DNA from: DATFDN01 sp963767645
Lineage (GTDB): Bacteria > Pseudomonadota > Alphaproteobacteria > Acetobacterales > Acetobacteraceae
DNA length: 64,000 nucleotides
Direction of reading: 5' to 3'
Assembly (NCBI GenBank): GCA_963767645.1
Contig: CAVYEW010000008.1
Location: forward strand, 248,001-312,000
Within the stretch, counting starts at the first letter, position 1, and every line of letters starts with the position of its first letter. Position numbers and translations under genes: made by a program. The notes under the pieces are model-generated. The model did not search any database. It was not told the DNA's origin and saw nothing but the letters and a program-made list of their open reading frames with translations. This document shows, one piece after another, positions 9,124 through 18,497 of the stretch.

Positions 9124-11631
9124 TGCTGGCGCTGCGCCTGGCCTCGCGCGAGCTGCGCGGCGGCGTGCGGGGCCTCGGCGTGGTGCTGCTCTGCCTCGCG
9201 CTCGGTGTTGCCGCCATCGCCGGCGTGGGCGGGCTGCGCGCCGCGATCGAGCAGGGGCTGGCCGAGAACGGGCGGGCGCTGCTGGGCGGCGATGTCGAGG
9301 TGCAGACCGGCGCCGAGCCGCCTCCGGCCGCGCTGATCGCCTGGCTGCGGGCGCGCGGCGCCTCGGTCTCGGAAGTGACGCAGATGCGCTCGCTGCTGGT
9401 CGCGCCGTCCGGCCGGCGGGAGCTGATCGACCTGAAGGCGGTCGACACGGCCTGGCCGCTGATCGGCGCCGCCGTGCTCGCGCCGCCGGCGACGCTGGAG
9501 GAGGCCTTGGCGCCGCGGGATGGGCGCTTCGGGCTGGTGGCGGACCCGCTCGTGCTGGACCGGCTCGGGCTGCAGCCGGGCGACATCGCGCGCGTCGGCA
9601 CGGCGATGTTCCGGGTGGCGGCCGCGCTGGTCTCCGAGCCCGACCGTGCCGCCACGCCGTCCCTGTTCGGCGCCCCGGCGGTGATCGCCGCCGCCGCCCT
9701 GCCGAGCACCTCGCTGATGATGCCGGGGGCGATCGTCACCCATGCGGTGCGCGCGGCCTGGGCCGATCCTGCGTCGGCGGCGGGACAGGCCGCCGCTCTC
9801 GCCGCTGCCTTCCCCGACCGCGGCTGGCGCGTGCGCGGCCCGGCGGACGCGGCGCCGGGGGTGGAGCGCTTCGTTACCCAGACCGCATTGTTCATGACCC
9901 TGGTAGGGCTGACGGCGCTGCTGGTGGGCGGGGTCGGCGTGGCGAGCGGGGTGCGCGCCTGGCTCGAGTTCGCGGGCACGGAGCCTGGCCATACTGCGCT
10001 GTCTTGGCGCTTCCTCCCGGTTGGTGTTCGCGGTCGCCGCGATGCAGGCGGCGGCGCTGGCGCTGTGCGGCATCGCGATCGGGCTGGCGGTCGGCGCGGC
10101 CATCCCGCCGCTGGCCGCGCATTTCCTGGCCGGCGTGCTGCCGGTGCCGCCGCGCGCCGGGCTGCATGCGGTTTCGCTGGCCCTGGCGGCGTCCTATGGG
10201 GTGTTGACTGCATCCTGCTTCGCCCTGCCGCCCTTGGCGCGCGCCATGCGCATCCAAGGCGCGGCGCTGTTCCGCGACGGGCTGATCCCCGAGGATACTA
10301 GGCCTCCGGCCGCGGTGCTTGCCGCGACGGCGTTGTTGGCCGCGGCGCTCGGCGGCTTGGCGGTGTGGTCCTCGGCCGACCGGCTGTTCGCGCTTGGGTT
10401 CTGCGGCGCGGCGCTGCTGACGCTGCTGGTGTTCCGGGTCGGCGGGGCGGCGCTGGTCCGGGCGGCGGGCGCGGTCCGCCTGCCTTGGCCGGCGCCCCGC
10501 CTGGGTCTCGCCAGCCTGCGCCGGCCTGGTGCGCCGACCAAGCTGATGCTGACCTCGGTGGGACTCGGCCTCTGCACGTTGGCGACCGTGGCGCTGATCC
10601 AGGGCAATATCGGCCGGGCGATCCTGGAGGAGATGCCGGCCGACGCGCCGAGCTTCTACTTCGTGGACATCCAGCCCGACCAGCTCGCCCGGTTCGATGC
10701 GATCGTGCGGTCCACGCCGACAGTGGCGGGCCTGGAGCAGGTGCCGAGCCTGCGCGCCCGCGTGGTCGCCGTGAACGGCATTCCGGCCGAGCAGGTCCGC
10801 GCCAGTCCCGATTCGCGCTGGGCGCTGCGCGGCGACCGCGGCCTGACCTACGCCGCGTCCGCGCCGCCGGGCACGCGCTTGGTCGCCGGGCAGTGGTGGC
10901 CGGCCGACTATGCCGGCCCGCCGCTCGTCTCGCTCGATGCGCAGATCGCCAAGGGCTGGGGGATCGGGGTGGGCGCGGTGATCCGGGTGAACGTCCTGGG
11001 GCGCGATGTCGATTTGCGCGTGGCGAGCCTGCGCGACGTGGCCTGGCGGCGGCTCGGGCTGAACTTCGTCATGGTCGCGAGCCCCGGCTTGCTGGCGGCC
11101 GCGCCGCATACCCACATCGCCACCGTCCGGGTCGGCCGCGCCGAGCAGGGCGCGCTGCTGCGCCGCGTCAGCGACGCGCTGCCCAATGTCACCGGGGTCA
11201 GCGTGACCGAGATCCTGGCGGCGATTGCCGGCCTGCTGGCGCAGATCGCGGCGGCGCTGGCCGGCATGGGGGCGCTGACGCTTGCCGCCGGCGCGCTGGT
11301 GTTGATGGGCGCGGTCGCCGCCGGTCGCCGCCGGCGCGTCCAGGAGGCGGTGATCCTGAAGGCGCTCGGCGCCACGCGCGGCCAGCTCCGCGCGGCCTGG
11401 CTGGTCGAGTTCGGCACGATCGGAGCCGTCGCCGGCGCCCTCGCCGCCGGGATCGGCACGGCGGCGAGCTGGGCGGTGATGCGCTTCGTCGCCGGCGAGA
11501 GCTGGGTATTCCTGCCGGGCCGGCTCGCGGCGACCCTTGCCGGCGCCCTCGCCGTCATGCTCATCTTCGGCTATGCTGGTACGGCGTCGGCGTTGCGGAC
11601 CAAGCCGGCGGCGCGGCTGCGCAATGAGTAG
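9120..11631 (+). CDS. FtsX-like ABC exporter permease, YbbP type, frameshifted
   Basis: About 836 residues after correction, close to YbbP size. The first frame gives the N-terminal helix (LRLASRELRGGVRGLGVVLLCLAL read in part), a periplasmic domain, and the first FtsX helix LTALLVGGVGVASGVRAWLE. The next residues in frame become nonsense, but one base over the sequence reads SRARSLAILRCLGASSRLVF, the conserved cytoplasmic loop, and continues to the second and third FtsX units ending TASALRTKPAARLRNE. The shift is one extra base near 9969. The protein should have ten membrane segments and work with the upstream ATPase; substrate unknown. A sequencing error is the simplest explanation. Confidence 0.85.
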
Positions 11632-11714
11632 GCGGGGGAGCGTGCTTGAAGCGCGCCTTGCCGTTGCCAAATGTCAGGGCGCGGGTCTCGCCCGCGTGAG
11701 AGGAACAAGGAACC

Positions 11715-12491
11715 ATGGCCTACAGCCCCGATTTCCGGACCTATCCGGGTGCCCGGCGCAGCGCCACAGCCGATACCGCGGTGCTGGACGCGGGTCTGCG
11801 GCAGTACATGCTGGGTGTGTACAACTGGATGACTTCCGGCCTCGTGCTGACCGGGATCGTCGCCTACCTGATCGCCAACACCGCCCTGATCGACGCCTTC
11901 TACCCGCGCGTGATGACCGCCACCGGCTACGCGCGCACCGTCGGGCCGCTGGCGATGCTGTCGATGTTCGCCCCGCTCGCCTTCGTGCTGGTGCTGAGCT
12001 TCGGCGTCAACAAGCTGTCGCGCACGGCGGTGCAGGCCATCTACTGGGTGTTCTGCGCGGCGATGGGCGCCAGCCTGAGCAACATCTTCCTGCGCTATAC
12101 TGGCGATTCCATCGCGCGGGTGTTCTTCATCAGCGCCGCCACCTTCGCCGCGATGAGCATCTACGGCTACACGACGCGCAGCGACCTGAGCCGCTGGGGC
12201 AGCTTCCTGATCATGGGGCTGTTCGGCGTCATCATCGCCAGCCTGGTGAACATCTTCCTGCAGAGCACCGGCCTGCAGTTCGTCGTCAGCATCGCCGGCG
12301 TGCTGGTGTTCACGGGCCTCACCGCCTACGACACCCAGCGCATCAAGGCCACCTACGTCCAGTTCGCCTATGCCGACGGCACGGACGGCGCGGCCAAGCG
12401 GAGCGTGTATGACGCGCTCAGCCTCTACCTGAACTTCATCAACCTCTTCCTGCTGATGCTGCAGCTCTTCGGCAACAGCAACCGACGCTGA
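11715..12491 (+). CDS. Bax inhibitor-1 / YccA family membrane protein
   Basis: 258 residues with seven hydrophobic segments from about residue 35 on. The family signature is clear: a first helix after YMLGVYNWMTSGLVLTG, the middle motif LNFINLFLLMLQ near the C-terminus and GLTAYDTQRIK between helices six and seven, where the conserved Asp residues of the pH-sensitive calcium leak lie. ATG 11715 follows GAGGAACAAGG. Bacterial members (YccA, YbhL, BsYetJ) are inner-membrane proteins; YccA modulates FtsH. The gene stands alone and is followed by a strong terminator. Confidence 0.92.
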   Translation: MAYSPDFRTYPGARRSATADTAVLDAGLRQYMLGVYNWMTSGLVLTGIVAYLIANTALIDAFYPRVMTATGYARTVGPLAMLSMFAPLAFVLVLSFGVNKLSRTAVQAIYWVFCAAMGASLSNIFLRYTGDSIARVFFISAATFAAMSIYGYTTRSDLSRWGSFLIMGLFGVIIASLVNIFLQSTGLQFVVSIAGVLVFTGLTAYDTQRIKATYVQFAYADGTDGAAKRSVYDALSLYLNFINLFLLMLQLFGNSNRR

Positions 12492-12516
12492 GCCTGCGCG
12501 GCCTGGCGCGAGACGA

Positions 12517-12543
12517 GGGCGGCCTGCGAGGGCCGCCCTTTTC
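12517..12543 (+). terminator. Rho-independent terminator after the Bax inhibitor-1 gene
   Basis: Perfect 8-bp stem GGGCGGCC / GGCCGCCC with a six-base loop TGCGAG, then TTTTC. It starts 26 bases after the stop codon of the upstream gene. It also lies at the 3' end of convergent ispE, so it may serve the plus-strand transcript while slightly overlapping the ispE tail. Confidence 0.85.
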
Positions 12544-13447
12544 ATGTGCGCGACATCGCCGATAGCCCGCCGCCCCACGACCACCAGCCTGGCCGCGCCA
12601 GCGCCCGAGCCGCCGCCTCGGCCTCGGCGTGCGTGGCGAACAGGCCGAAGCATGTCGCACCCGACCCGCTCATGCGCGCAAGCAGGCACCCTGGCGCGCG
12701 GCGCAATGCATCGAGGGCGGTGCCGATGATGGGGCACAGCGCAAGCGCCGGCGGTTCGAGGTCGTTGCGCAACGGTGCAAGTCCCGCCGCCATTGCCGCC
12801 GCATTCTCCCAGCCGAGCGGCAGCACGGCCGGCGCGGAGAAACCGCCCGTCCGGCCGCGGAACACATCGGCGGTGGCGACGGGAACGCCGGGGTTGAGGA
12901 GCACCAGGCCGCATGGCGGCATCGCCGGGGCAGGCGACAGCACCTCGCCCACGCCGCCCATCCGCGCCGGCCGCGAGGCCACGCAGACCGGAACATCCGC
13001 GCCAAGCCGTTCGGCGACGGCCGGCAACGCGCTCCCCTCGGCAATTCCCCAAAACGGAGCGAGCAAGCGGAGCGCGGCGGCGGCATCGGCCGAACCGCCG
13101 CCGATGCCGGAGGCGACCGGCAGGGACTTGGTGAGGATGAGCCGCGCGCGGGGCGCGACCCCGGCGGACGCGGCCAGCGCGCGCGCCGCACGCAGCACCA
13201 GGTTGTCCGGGCGGCCGGCGTCGGCCAGCGACGACGCGAACGGCCCCTCGATCTCCAGTTCCAGGCGCTCGGCGGGCTCCACCCGGAGCCGGTCGGCCGC
13301 CCCGGCGAAGACCGCCAGGCTGTCGAGCAGGTGGTATCCGTCGGAGCGCCGGCCGGTGACATGGAGGAAGAGATTGATCTTCGCGGCGGCGCGCTCCTCG
13401 CCGATCGGAGCGGAAACCTCTTTGCCTTGCGGGAAGGGCGATCGCAT
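12542..13447 (-). CDS. ispE: 4-diphosphocytidyl-2-C-methyl-D-erythritol kinase
   Basis: 301-residue GHMP kinase. It phosphorylates the 2-hydroxyl of CDP-methylerythritol in the MEP route to isoprenoids. The substrate-binding start [20 protein letters not shown] is diagnostic for IspE, the ATP loop reads [18 protein letters not shown], and the C-terminal motif [12 protein letters not shown] is the third GHMP block. Start ATG 13447 is chosen because upstream sequence is an intergenic palindromic repeat. The ribosome site in front is weak. Alone in its orientation; convergent with the Bax inhibitor-1 gene. Confidence 0.95.
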   Translation of the reverse strand: MRSPFPQGKEVSAPIGEERAAAKINLFLHVTGRRSDGYHLLDSLAVFAGAADRLRVEPAERLELEIEGPFASSLADAGRPDNLVLRAARALAASAGVAPRARLILTKSLPVASGIGGGSADAAAALRLLAPFWGIAEGSALPAVAERLGADVPVCVASRPARMGGVGEVLSPAPAMPPCGLVLLNPGVPVATADVFRGRTGGFSAPAVLPLGWENAAAMAAGLAPLRNDLEPPALALCPIIGTALDALRRAPGCLLARMSGSGATCFGLFATHAEAEAAARALARPGWWSWGGGLSAMSRT

Positions 13448-13482
13448 TTGACTCTTCGGGTCTCCGCCACATGGAGAGATGG

Positions 13483-13505
13483 ATGCTCGCGACAAGCGCG
13501 AGCAT
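13483..13505. repeat. Short palindromic intergenic repeat, copy 1
   Basis: ATGCTCGCG and CGCGAGCAT form a perfect 9-bp inverted repeat around ACAAG, followed by GACG. The same palindrome, with ACGAG in the loop, is at 52766-52788 in another intergenic space. This makes it a dispersed REP-like element rather than a local terminator. Confidence 0.75.
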
Positions 13506-13529
13506 GACGTGGAAGGCGCCGGCGGAAGT

Positions 13530-14000
13530 CTACTCCGGCCGGAGCGCGGCGCGCAGGCCGGCGATGCCGGCGGGGTCCTCGGCGGCGGCGAGGCGGCCGG
13601 CGGCGAGGTGGGCGAAGCGGTGCAGCAGCGCGCGGCGGCGGGAGGCCGCCAACGGCATGTCGGGGGCGGCGCGGAGCAGCTCCGCTTCCAGGCCGTCGGC
13701 GACGATCAGACCGACTTCGTCGGGCAGCATCTCGCACGGGAAGTCCGCGTCCACGGCGAAGAACAGCGCGTCGCAGAAATCCAGGTACTCGGGCCATTTC
13801 CCGTCGGCCTGGAAATCGCGGAGGCCCGACTTCACCTCGATGCAGGCGAAGCCGCCGTCGGGGCGCAGCGCGAGGATGTCGGCACGCCTGCCGTTGGGCA
13901 GCGGAACCTCGTGCAGCGGCGCCCAGCCGAGCCGGGCGCAGAGCCGCGCGCTGGCCCGGCGGATCAGCGCGGCACGATCGGCGAAGCCGGGCTCGCTCAC
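13530..14000 (-). CDS. mmcB: MmcB family DNA repair protein
   Basis: 156 residues. PD-(D/E)XK nuclease-like core: Asp41 in [10 protein letters not shown], then Glu55 and Lys57 in FACIEVKSG, followed by the family segment [16 protein letters not shown]. MmcB is an alphaproteobacterial DNA-damage (mitomycin C) response protein described in Caulobacter. The GTG start at 14000 overlaps the stop of the pterin dehydratase gene (GTGA), so the pair is translationally coupled. Length and motifs are normal. Confidence 0.9.
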   Translation of the reverse strand: MSEPGFADRAALIRRASARLCARLGWAPLHEVPLPNGRRADILALRPDGGFACIEVKSGLRDFQADGKWPEYLDFCDALFFAVDADFPCEMLPDEVGLIVADGLEAELLRAAPDMPLAASRRRALLHRFAHLAAGRLAAAEDPAGIAGLRAALRPE

Positions 14001-14284
14001 GCCAGCAGGGCGTCGATGGCTTGGGCCAGATGCAGGTCGCGTTCGGTGAGCCCGCCCGCGTCATGGGTGCTGAGCGTGACCTCCACCCGGTTCCATGCGT
14101 TCGACCAGTTCGGGTGATGATCCTGGCGCTCGGCCAGCAGCGCCACGCGGTTCATGAAGCCCCAGGCCTCGCTGAAGTCGCGGAACCGGAAGCCGCGCCG
14201 GATGGCCGCGCCATCCTGGACCACGTGCCAATGCGGCAGTGTCGTCCCCAGCGCCGCGCGCTGCGCTTCGGTCAGTCTCTCCAT
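13997..14284 (-). CDS. 4a-hydroxytetrahydrobiopterin dehydratase
   Basis: 95 residues, the usual size of pterin-4a-carbinolamine dehydratase (PhhB/DCoH). The active-site histidines are in [21 protein letters not shown], with [12 protein letters not shown] before it. It regenerates dihydropterin after aromatic amino acid hydroxylation, and members in organisms without a hydroxylase assist molybdopterin metabolism. ATG 14284 is preceded by AAGGAGGGGGG. It overlaps mmcB downstream. Confidence 0.93.
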   Translation of the reverse strand: MERLTEAQRAALGTTLPHWHVVQDGAAIRRGFRFRDFSEAWGFMNRVALLAERQDHHPNWSNAWNRVEVTLSTHDAGGLTERDLHLAQAIDALLA

Positions 14285-14329
14285 TCCCCCCTCCTTGACC
14301 AAGGCAGTCGGTCGGCGGCAGAGGAGGCC

Positions 14330-14737
14330 ATGGACCCAGCCCCTTCCTACGGTCCGCCGCCGAGCCTCGATGATATCGCGGCGCTGGCCGAGCGGGCACT
14401 GGCCGAGATTCCCTCGCGGCTCGCCCGCCATATCGAGGGAGTCGGCATCGCGGTCGAGGACCTCGCGGACGAGGCGACCTTGGACGAGCTCGGCATCGAC
14501 TCCGCCTGGGATCTGACCGGGCTCTACAGCGGCACGCCGCTGACCGAGCGCAGCGTGGGCGACATCGCCCGGCCCCCCGACCTGATCTTCCTCTACCGGC
14601 AGGCGATCCTGCTCGAATGGATCGAGACCGGCGAGGAGCTGTTCCGTCTGGTCCGCAACGTGGTCATCCACGAGGTCGGACACCATTTCGGCTTCAGCGA
14701 TGCCGAGATCGAGGCGCTGGAGGCGGAGCTGGACTGA
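14330..14737 (+). CDS. Small metallopeptidase of the minimal zincin type (DUF1025/COG3824)
   Basis: 135-residue cytosolic protein. The zinc motif HEVGHHFG is HExxHxxG with His114, Glu115 and His118, preceded by the family segment [13 protein letters not shown] and followed by an acidic tail. Proteins of this group keep the zincin active site in a very short chain; substrates are not known. ATG 14330 is just after GAGGAGG. Divergent from the pterin dehydratase with 45 bases between. Confidence 0.88.
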   Translation: MDPAPSYGPPPSLDDIAALAERALAEIPSRLARHIEGVGIAVEDLADEATLDELGIDSAWDLTGLYSGTPLTERSVGDIARPPDLIFLYRQAILLEWIETGEELFRLVRNVVIHEVGHHFGFSDAEIEALEAELD

Positions 14738-14740
14738 GGT

Positions 14741-15559
14741 TCAGCTCTTCCCGGCGTAGCTCTTCGCCATGCCCTCGGCCGGCTCCGCCTGCGGGCCGAA
14801 CGGCATGATCGGGTAGCGCAGGCCCGCTTTCGCGAGGCCCTGCAAGCCGCGCACGGCGCGGGCCAGATCCTGGGGCGGGCAGGCCATCAGCATCTCGTCG
14901 TCGGCAACGCCGCCGTAGCGGCGCTCGGCGTAGCAGGGGATCGAAAGGCTGACCTGCCGCGTCTTCAGCGCGTGGCCCCAGGAATCGGCGCAGGCGCTCT
15001 CTCCGGTGATGCTGAAATCGTAGCGGCGGTAGTTCTTCCATTGCAGCCCATTGATGAACAGGATCATCTGCGCCGGATTGCCGTAGAAGAGGCAGATGTC
15101 CGGCGGGTCGAGCCGCGCGCTGCGCAGCGGCGAGGCGACCATCCCGTGATAGCGCCCCGGCGGCACGCGCGGCATCTGCGCCTGGTGCGCGGCGGCGGCT
15201 TCGCGGTTCTCGAACCACACACCCTCCATCTTGCGGCCGGAGGTGAAGATCTCGCCCGGCGCATCGAGGCCGATCACGCTGCTGCAACTGGAGAACGAAG
15301 GGATGTTCTCGGTGGTGATGCCGAGCGTGAATCCGGCGATGCGCGCCTGGGTGACGAGCTGGCAGGTCGAGAAGGTGCGCCCCTTGGGCGGTCGGCGCAG
15401 GCCGGGGATGCGCGCCATCTCGTCGAGATCCTCGAACAGCTTCATGCCGATCGGGAAGGTGCGGAGCTTGAGCAGGGTATTGAGCTGCTCGGCCAGCTCG
15501 GCGCAGGCCTTGGCGTCGGGGGTGGACGCCTCGTCGATGGTGGGCAGCGCGTCGGGCAT
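14741..15559 (-). CDS. DUF169 domain protein
   Basis: 272 residues with no signal peptide. The DUF169 pattern is visible: FPIGMKLFEDLDEM, STCQLVTQARIAGFTLGITTEN, SSCSSVIGLD, and NPAQMILFINGLQW in the middle, with cysteines at FSTCQ, FSSCSS, ESACAD and MACPP that could bind a metal or cluster. Function of the family is not established; some members sit with C1 or aromatic metabolism genes. Convergent with the zincin gene, three bases between the stops. Confidence 0.85.
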   Translation of the reverse strand: MPDALPTIDEASTPDAKACAELAEQLNTLLKLRTFPIGMKLFEDLDEMARIPGLRRPPKGRTFSTCQLVTQARIAGFTLGITTENIPSFSSCSSVIGLDAPGEIFTSGRKMEGVWFENREAAAAHQAQMPRVPPGRYHGMVASPLRSARLDPPDICLFYGNPAQMILFINGLQWKNYRRYDFSITGESACADSWGHALKTRQVSLSIPCYAERRYGGVADDEMLMACPPQDLARAVRGLQGLAKAGLRYPIMPFGPQAEPAEGMAKSYAGKS

Positions 15560-15637
15560 GGCGTCCTCCTCTTATGGCGCGAGGCTAGGCACTGATCCGA
15601 TGGCGTGCAACTAGACCGGTAAGAACCGGAGGAGCGC

Positions 15638-16496
15638 ATGGGCCGGATCAGGCTGTTGGCGGCACTCGGGACCATTCTGCTGATCGGCGCGGGACCCGCA
15701 CTCGAGCATCTGCTCGCCACGAACGGACCCGCTCGCATCGAGGTGTTGGCGCAGGGCAGTGGCCTGACGGTGGTCATCCTGCCCTCGCTCGGACGTGGCG
15801 CGACGGACTACGACCAAGTCGCCGATCTGCTGGTCGCCGAGGGTATCCGGGTCCTGCGTCCGCAGCCGCGCGGGGTCGGCGCCAGCATCGGGCCGATGAC
15901 TGGGCTTACCTTGCACGACTACGCCGCCGACGTCGCTGCCGTTATTCGGCAGGAGGCGCGTGGTCCGGTGATCCTGGTCGGTCATGCGTTCGGCAACTTC
16001 GTCGCCCGTATGGTGGCGACGGACTACCCCGATCTGGTGCGCGGCGTGGTCCTGGCCGCCGCCTCGCCGGGCAAGCTGCCGCCCGGAGCCAAGGGATCGG
16101 TCATCACCCCCGAGATTCGCAAGGCTATCGAGGAGAGCGGGGATGTGGGTCTGCCGGCAGCCGAGCGGCTGAGTGCGCTGCGCGTCGCCTTCTTCGCGCC
16201 CGGCAATGACCCAGGCGTCTGGCTCGACGGCTGGCATCCGGAGGCGATGCGCGCGGAGCAGGCAGCGGAGAAGGCCACCGATGTCGATGCTTGGTTTGCC
16301 GCCGGGCACGCCCCGATTCTGCTGCTGCAATCGGCCGACGACGCGGTGGCGCCGGTCAGCCAGGATTCGGTTTTACGGGAGATGCTCGGGCCGCGGGTCT
16401 CGATGACGGTGATCCCCCATGCGGGTCACGCACTCGCGCCCGAGCAGCCTCGAAGCGATGGCGCGGGCAATTGCCGCGTTCGTTCGACAGCCCTGA
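15638..16496 (+). CDS. Exported alpha/beta-hydrolase with Ala at the nucleophile position, frameshifted at the end
   Basis: About 285 residues. Residues 1-22 form a signal peptide or anchor. The fold is clear: strand VVILPSLGRG, RPQPRGVGAS, elbow VGHAFGNFVARM, acid in LQSADDAVAP and terminal His in HAGHALAPEQP. The elbow has Ala117 in place of the catalytic Ser (G-H-A-F-G), so either the protein is not a serine hydrolase or it uses another residue. The last residues are garbled in the main frame, but from about 16452 the neighbouring frame reads EAMARAIAAFVRQP and stops at 16496, the normal end for this family; a one-base error near 16450 is likely. Confidence 0.7.
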
Positions 16497-16502
16497 CCGA
16501 AG

Positions 16503-16790
16503 ATGACCGGCGCTGGAGCGCCCGCCGCCCCGGGCGGGACCGGTGGCCATGACAGCGGCGCTCGTCTGTTCGGGCTTCTGGTTGTGCAGGACAGCGAGGC
16601 GGTGGCGCTGTTCGCGGCGATGCTCCGGCGCGGCCCGGAGGCGCTGGCCGAACTGCCCAGCCTGCAACGGGCGAGGATCGGCGCCGAGATCGCGACTGCG
16701 TTTCGCGGCGTGTTTCTCAACGTTGTCTGCTTTTCCTGCGCCATCATAGCGGCGGCTTGGACCATGCCGGTGCGCCGGCTGGAGCGGTAG
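16503..16790 (+). pseudogene. Probable C-terminal remnant of an MFS (DHA2-type) transporter
   Basis: Up to 95 codons with no proper start and no complete domain. The tail ATAFRGVFLNVVCFSCAII followed by AAWTMPVRRLER resembles the last membrane helix and terminus of drug-resistance MFS permeases (a helix, then A-W-T-x-P-x-R-R). The N-terminal part is Gly/Ala-rich and looks like run-on. I see no upstream part of a transporter, so this is best read as a decayed leftover. It could also be a small membrane protein of unknown function. Confidence 0.4.
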
Positions 16791-16826
16791 TTCTACCGGC
16801 CCGCCACATTATTGACCTGTCGCGCT

Positions 16827-16892
16827 GGAGCCGTTTCACTCAGACTGGCGTATCCCCTCCCCCCGGCCCCCTCCCGCAAGGGGAGGGGGAGA
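16827..16892. repeat. C/G-rich hairpin repeat, partial MITE-related copy
   Basis: Begins GAGCCGTTTCACTCAGACTGG, shown here as its parts GAGCCGTTTCAC and TCAGACTGG, then CGTATCCCCTCCCCC and a hairpin CCCCCTCCCGC / AAGGGGAGGGGG. This equals the reverse complement of the right half of the elements at 28209-28369 and 63677-63838, except that nine bases before CGTATCC are missing. It lies between the transporter remnant and the 3' end of znuB. Confidence 0.75.
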
Positions 16893-16919
16893 AGCGCGCC
16901 GCCGGAAATGGGGTGGGTA

Positions 16920-17697
16920 TTACAACAGGGACGCGGCCAGGTAGGCGCCGGCGCCGAAGGCGGTGATCCAGAAGCTGCTCGGCCAGTCCGTGTAGAACGC
17001 CGCCGTCAGCCCGGCCCAGGCGGCGGCCAGCGCCAGCGCCGAGGCGAGCGCCAACGCCGGCCCCAGCCGTGCCGTCAGGCGCTGCGCCGCCGCCGCCGGA
17101 CCCACCATGAGCGCGAACACCAGCAGCACGCCGACGACCTGCACGCTCAGCACCGTGGCGAGCGCCACCAGCGCCATGAACAGGGCGGCGACCAGCCGCA
17201 GGCGGACGCCGCGCGCCTCCGCCAGCTCGGGCTGCAGGCTCGCGAACAGTAGCGTGCGGCCCAGCAGGGCGAGGCCGCCGAGCGCCGACGACGGCGAGCC
17301 CGGCCAGTGCCCAGACGGTCGCGCGGTCGACGCCGAGCACGTTGCCGAACAGCAGCGCCGTCGCCTGGGTCGCGCCGGTGGTGAAGAAGTGCAGGAACAA
17401 GAGGCCGAGGCCGAGCGAGAGCGCAAGCACGACGCCGATGGCGACGTCGCGCCCGGCCAGGCGCTCGCCCATCAGCCCCATGCCGATCCCGGCGGCGAGC
17501 GTCACCGCGAGCAATCCCCAGAGCGGCGCCACCCCGATCAGCACCGCGCCGGTGGCGCCGGTGAAGCCGACATGGCCCAGCGCGTGCCCGGCGAAGGTCT
17601 GGCCACGCAGCACCAGGAAGTAGCCGATCGCGCCGGCGACCACGGCGACGATGCCGGCGGCGGCGAAGGCGTTCACCATGAAGTCGTAGGCGAACAT
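16920..17697 (-). CDS. znuB: Zinc ABC transporter permease, frameshifted
   Basis: About 259 residues of an ABC-3 family permease. First frame: FMVNAFAAAGIVAVVAGAIG, then VLRGQTFAGHALGHVGFTGA, the conserved cytoplasmic loop of ZnuB/MntB/TroC proteins. After VWALAGLAVVGA the frame changes (near 17285) and the rest continues as LGGLALLGRTLLFASLQPE, ARGV, VVGVLLVFALMVGPAAAA and ends LAASLL. Seven to eight membrane helices. It is the last gene of the znuACB operon; its ATG overlaps the znuC stop. The break is at a conserved place, so a base-call error is likely. Confidence 0.85.
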
Positions 17698-18497
17698 CAG
17701 TGCTCGTGCCCGTCGTGCTCATGACGGTGCGCGTCGCGCTCGACGTCGTGGCCGCCGGACAGGACGAACACGCGCCCGCCAACCCGCACTACCTCGATCT
17801 CGGTGCCGTAAAGGCGCGACAGCGCCGGCCCGGTGAACACCTCGGCGACGCTGCCCAGCGCGGCGTGTCCGCCGCCGAGGTAGAGCACGCGGTCGAGCGC
17901 GGCCTGCAGCGGATTGAGTTCGTGGGCGCTGAACAGCACCGCGATGCCGAGCGCGCGCTGGACGCGGCGCACCAGCTCGACGACCTCCTGCTGGTGGCGC
18001 GGGTCGAGGCTGATCAGCGGCTCGTCGAGCAGCAGCAGGCGCGGGCGGCCGAGCAGGGCCTGGGCGAGCAGCAGCCGCTGCCGCTCGCCCCCCGACAGCT
18101 CGCTGACCGGGCGCCCGGCCAGGCGTTCGGCGCCGACCAGCGCGAGGACCCGCGCCGCCTCCGCGCGATCCGCGGCGGAGGGCAGCAGGCCCGGCCGGCG
18201 CCCGCCGGCGGCGATGGCGACCACGTCGCGCCCGGCGAGGCGCGGAGCGCCCCCGCGGGTCTGCGGCATGTAGCCGATGTCGCTGCTCCCGCGCGAGGCC
18301 GGGCGGCCAAGCACGCGGATCTCGCCGTAGCGCGGGCGCAGCAGGCCGAGGATCGCGCGCATCAGCGTGGTCTTGCCGGCGCCGTTCGGCCCGAGGACGC
18401 CGACGAACTCGCCCTGCGCGATGGCGAGCGACACGCCGCTCAGCACGTCGCGCCCGCCCAGCGCCAGCGTGACGTCGTGCAGCTCGACCGCGTTCAC
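17697..18497 (-). CDS. znuC: Zinc ABC transporter ATP-binding protein
   Basis: 266 residues. Walker A GPNGAGKT (36-43), Q-loop IGYMPQTRGG, signature LSGGERQRLLLAQAL, Walker B LLLLDEPLISLD, H-loop LFSAHELNPL. The C-terminus is His-rich (GGHDVERDAHRHEHDGHEH), as in several ZnuC proteins, and may bind zinc. GTG start 18497 overlaps the znuA stop (GTGA), and the stop overlaps znuB. It powers high-affinity zinc uptake. Confidence 0.9.
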   Translation of the reverse strand: MNAVELHDVTLALGGRDVLSGVSLAIAQGEFVGVLGPNGAGKTTLMRAILGLLRPRYGEIRVLGRPASRGSSDIGYMPQTRGGAPRLAGRDVVAIAAGGRRPGLLPSAADRAEAARVLALVGAERLAGRPVSELSGGERQRLLLAQALLGRPRLLLLDEPLISLDPRHQQEVVELVRRVQRALGIAVLFSAHELNPLQAALDRVLYLGGGHAALGSVAEVFTGPALSRLYGTEIEVVRVGGRVFVLSGGHDVERDAHRHEHDGHEH

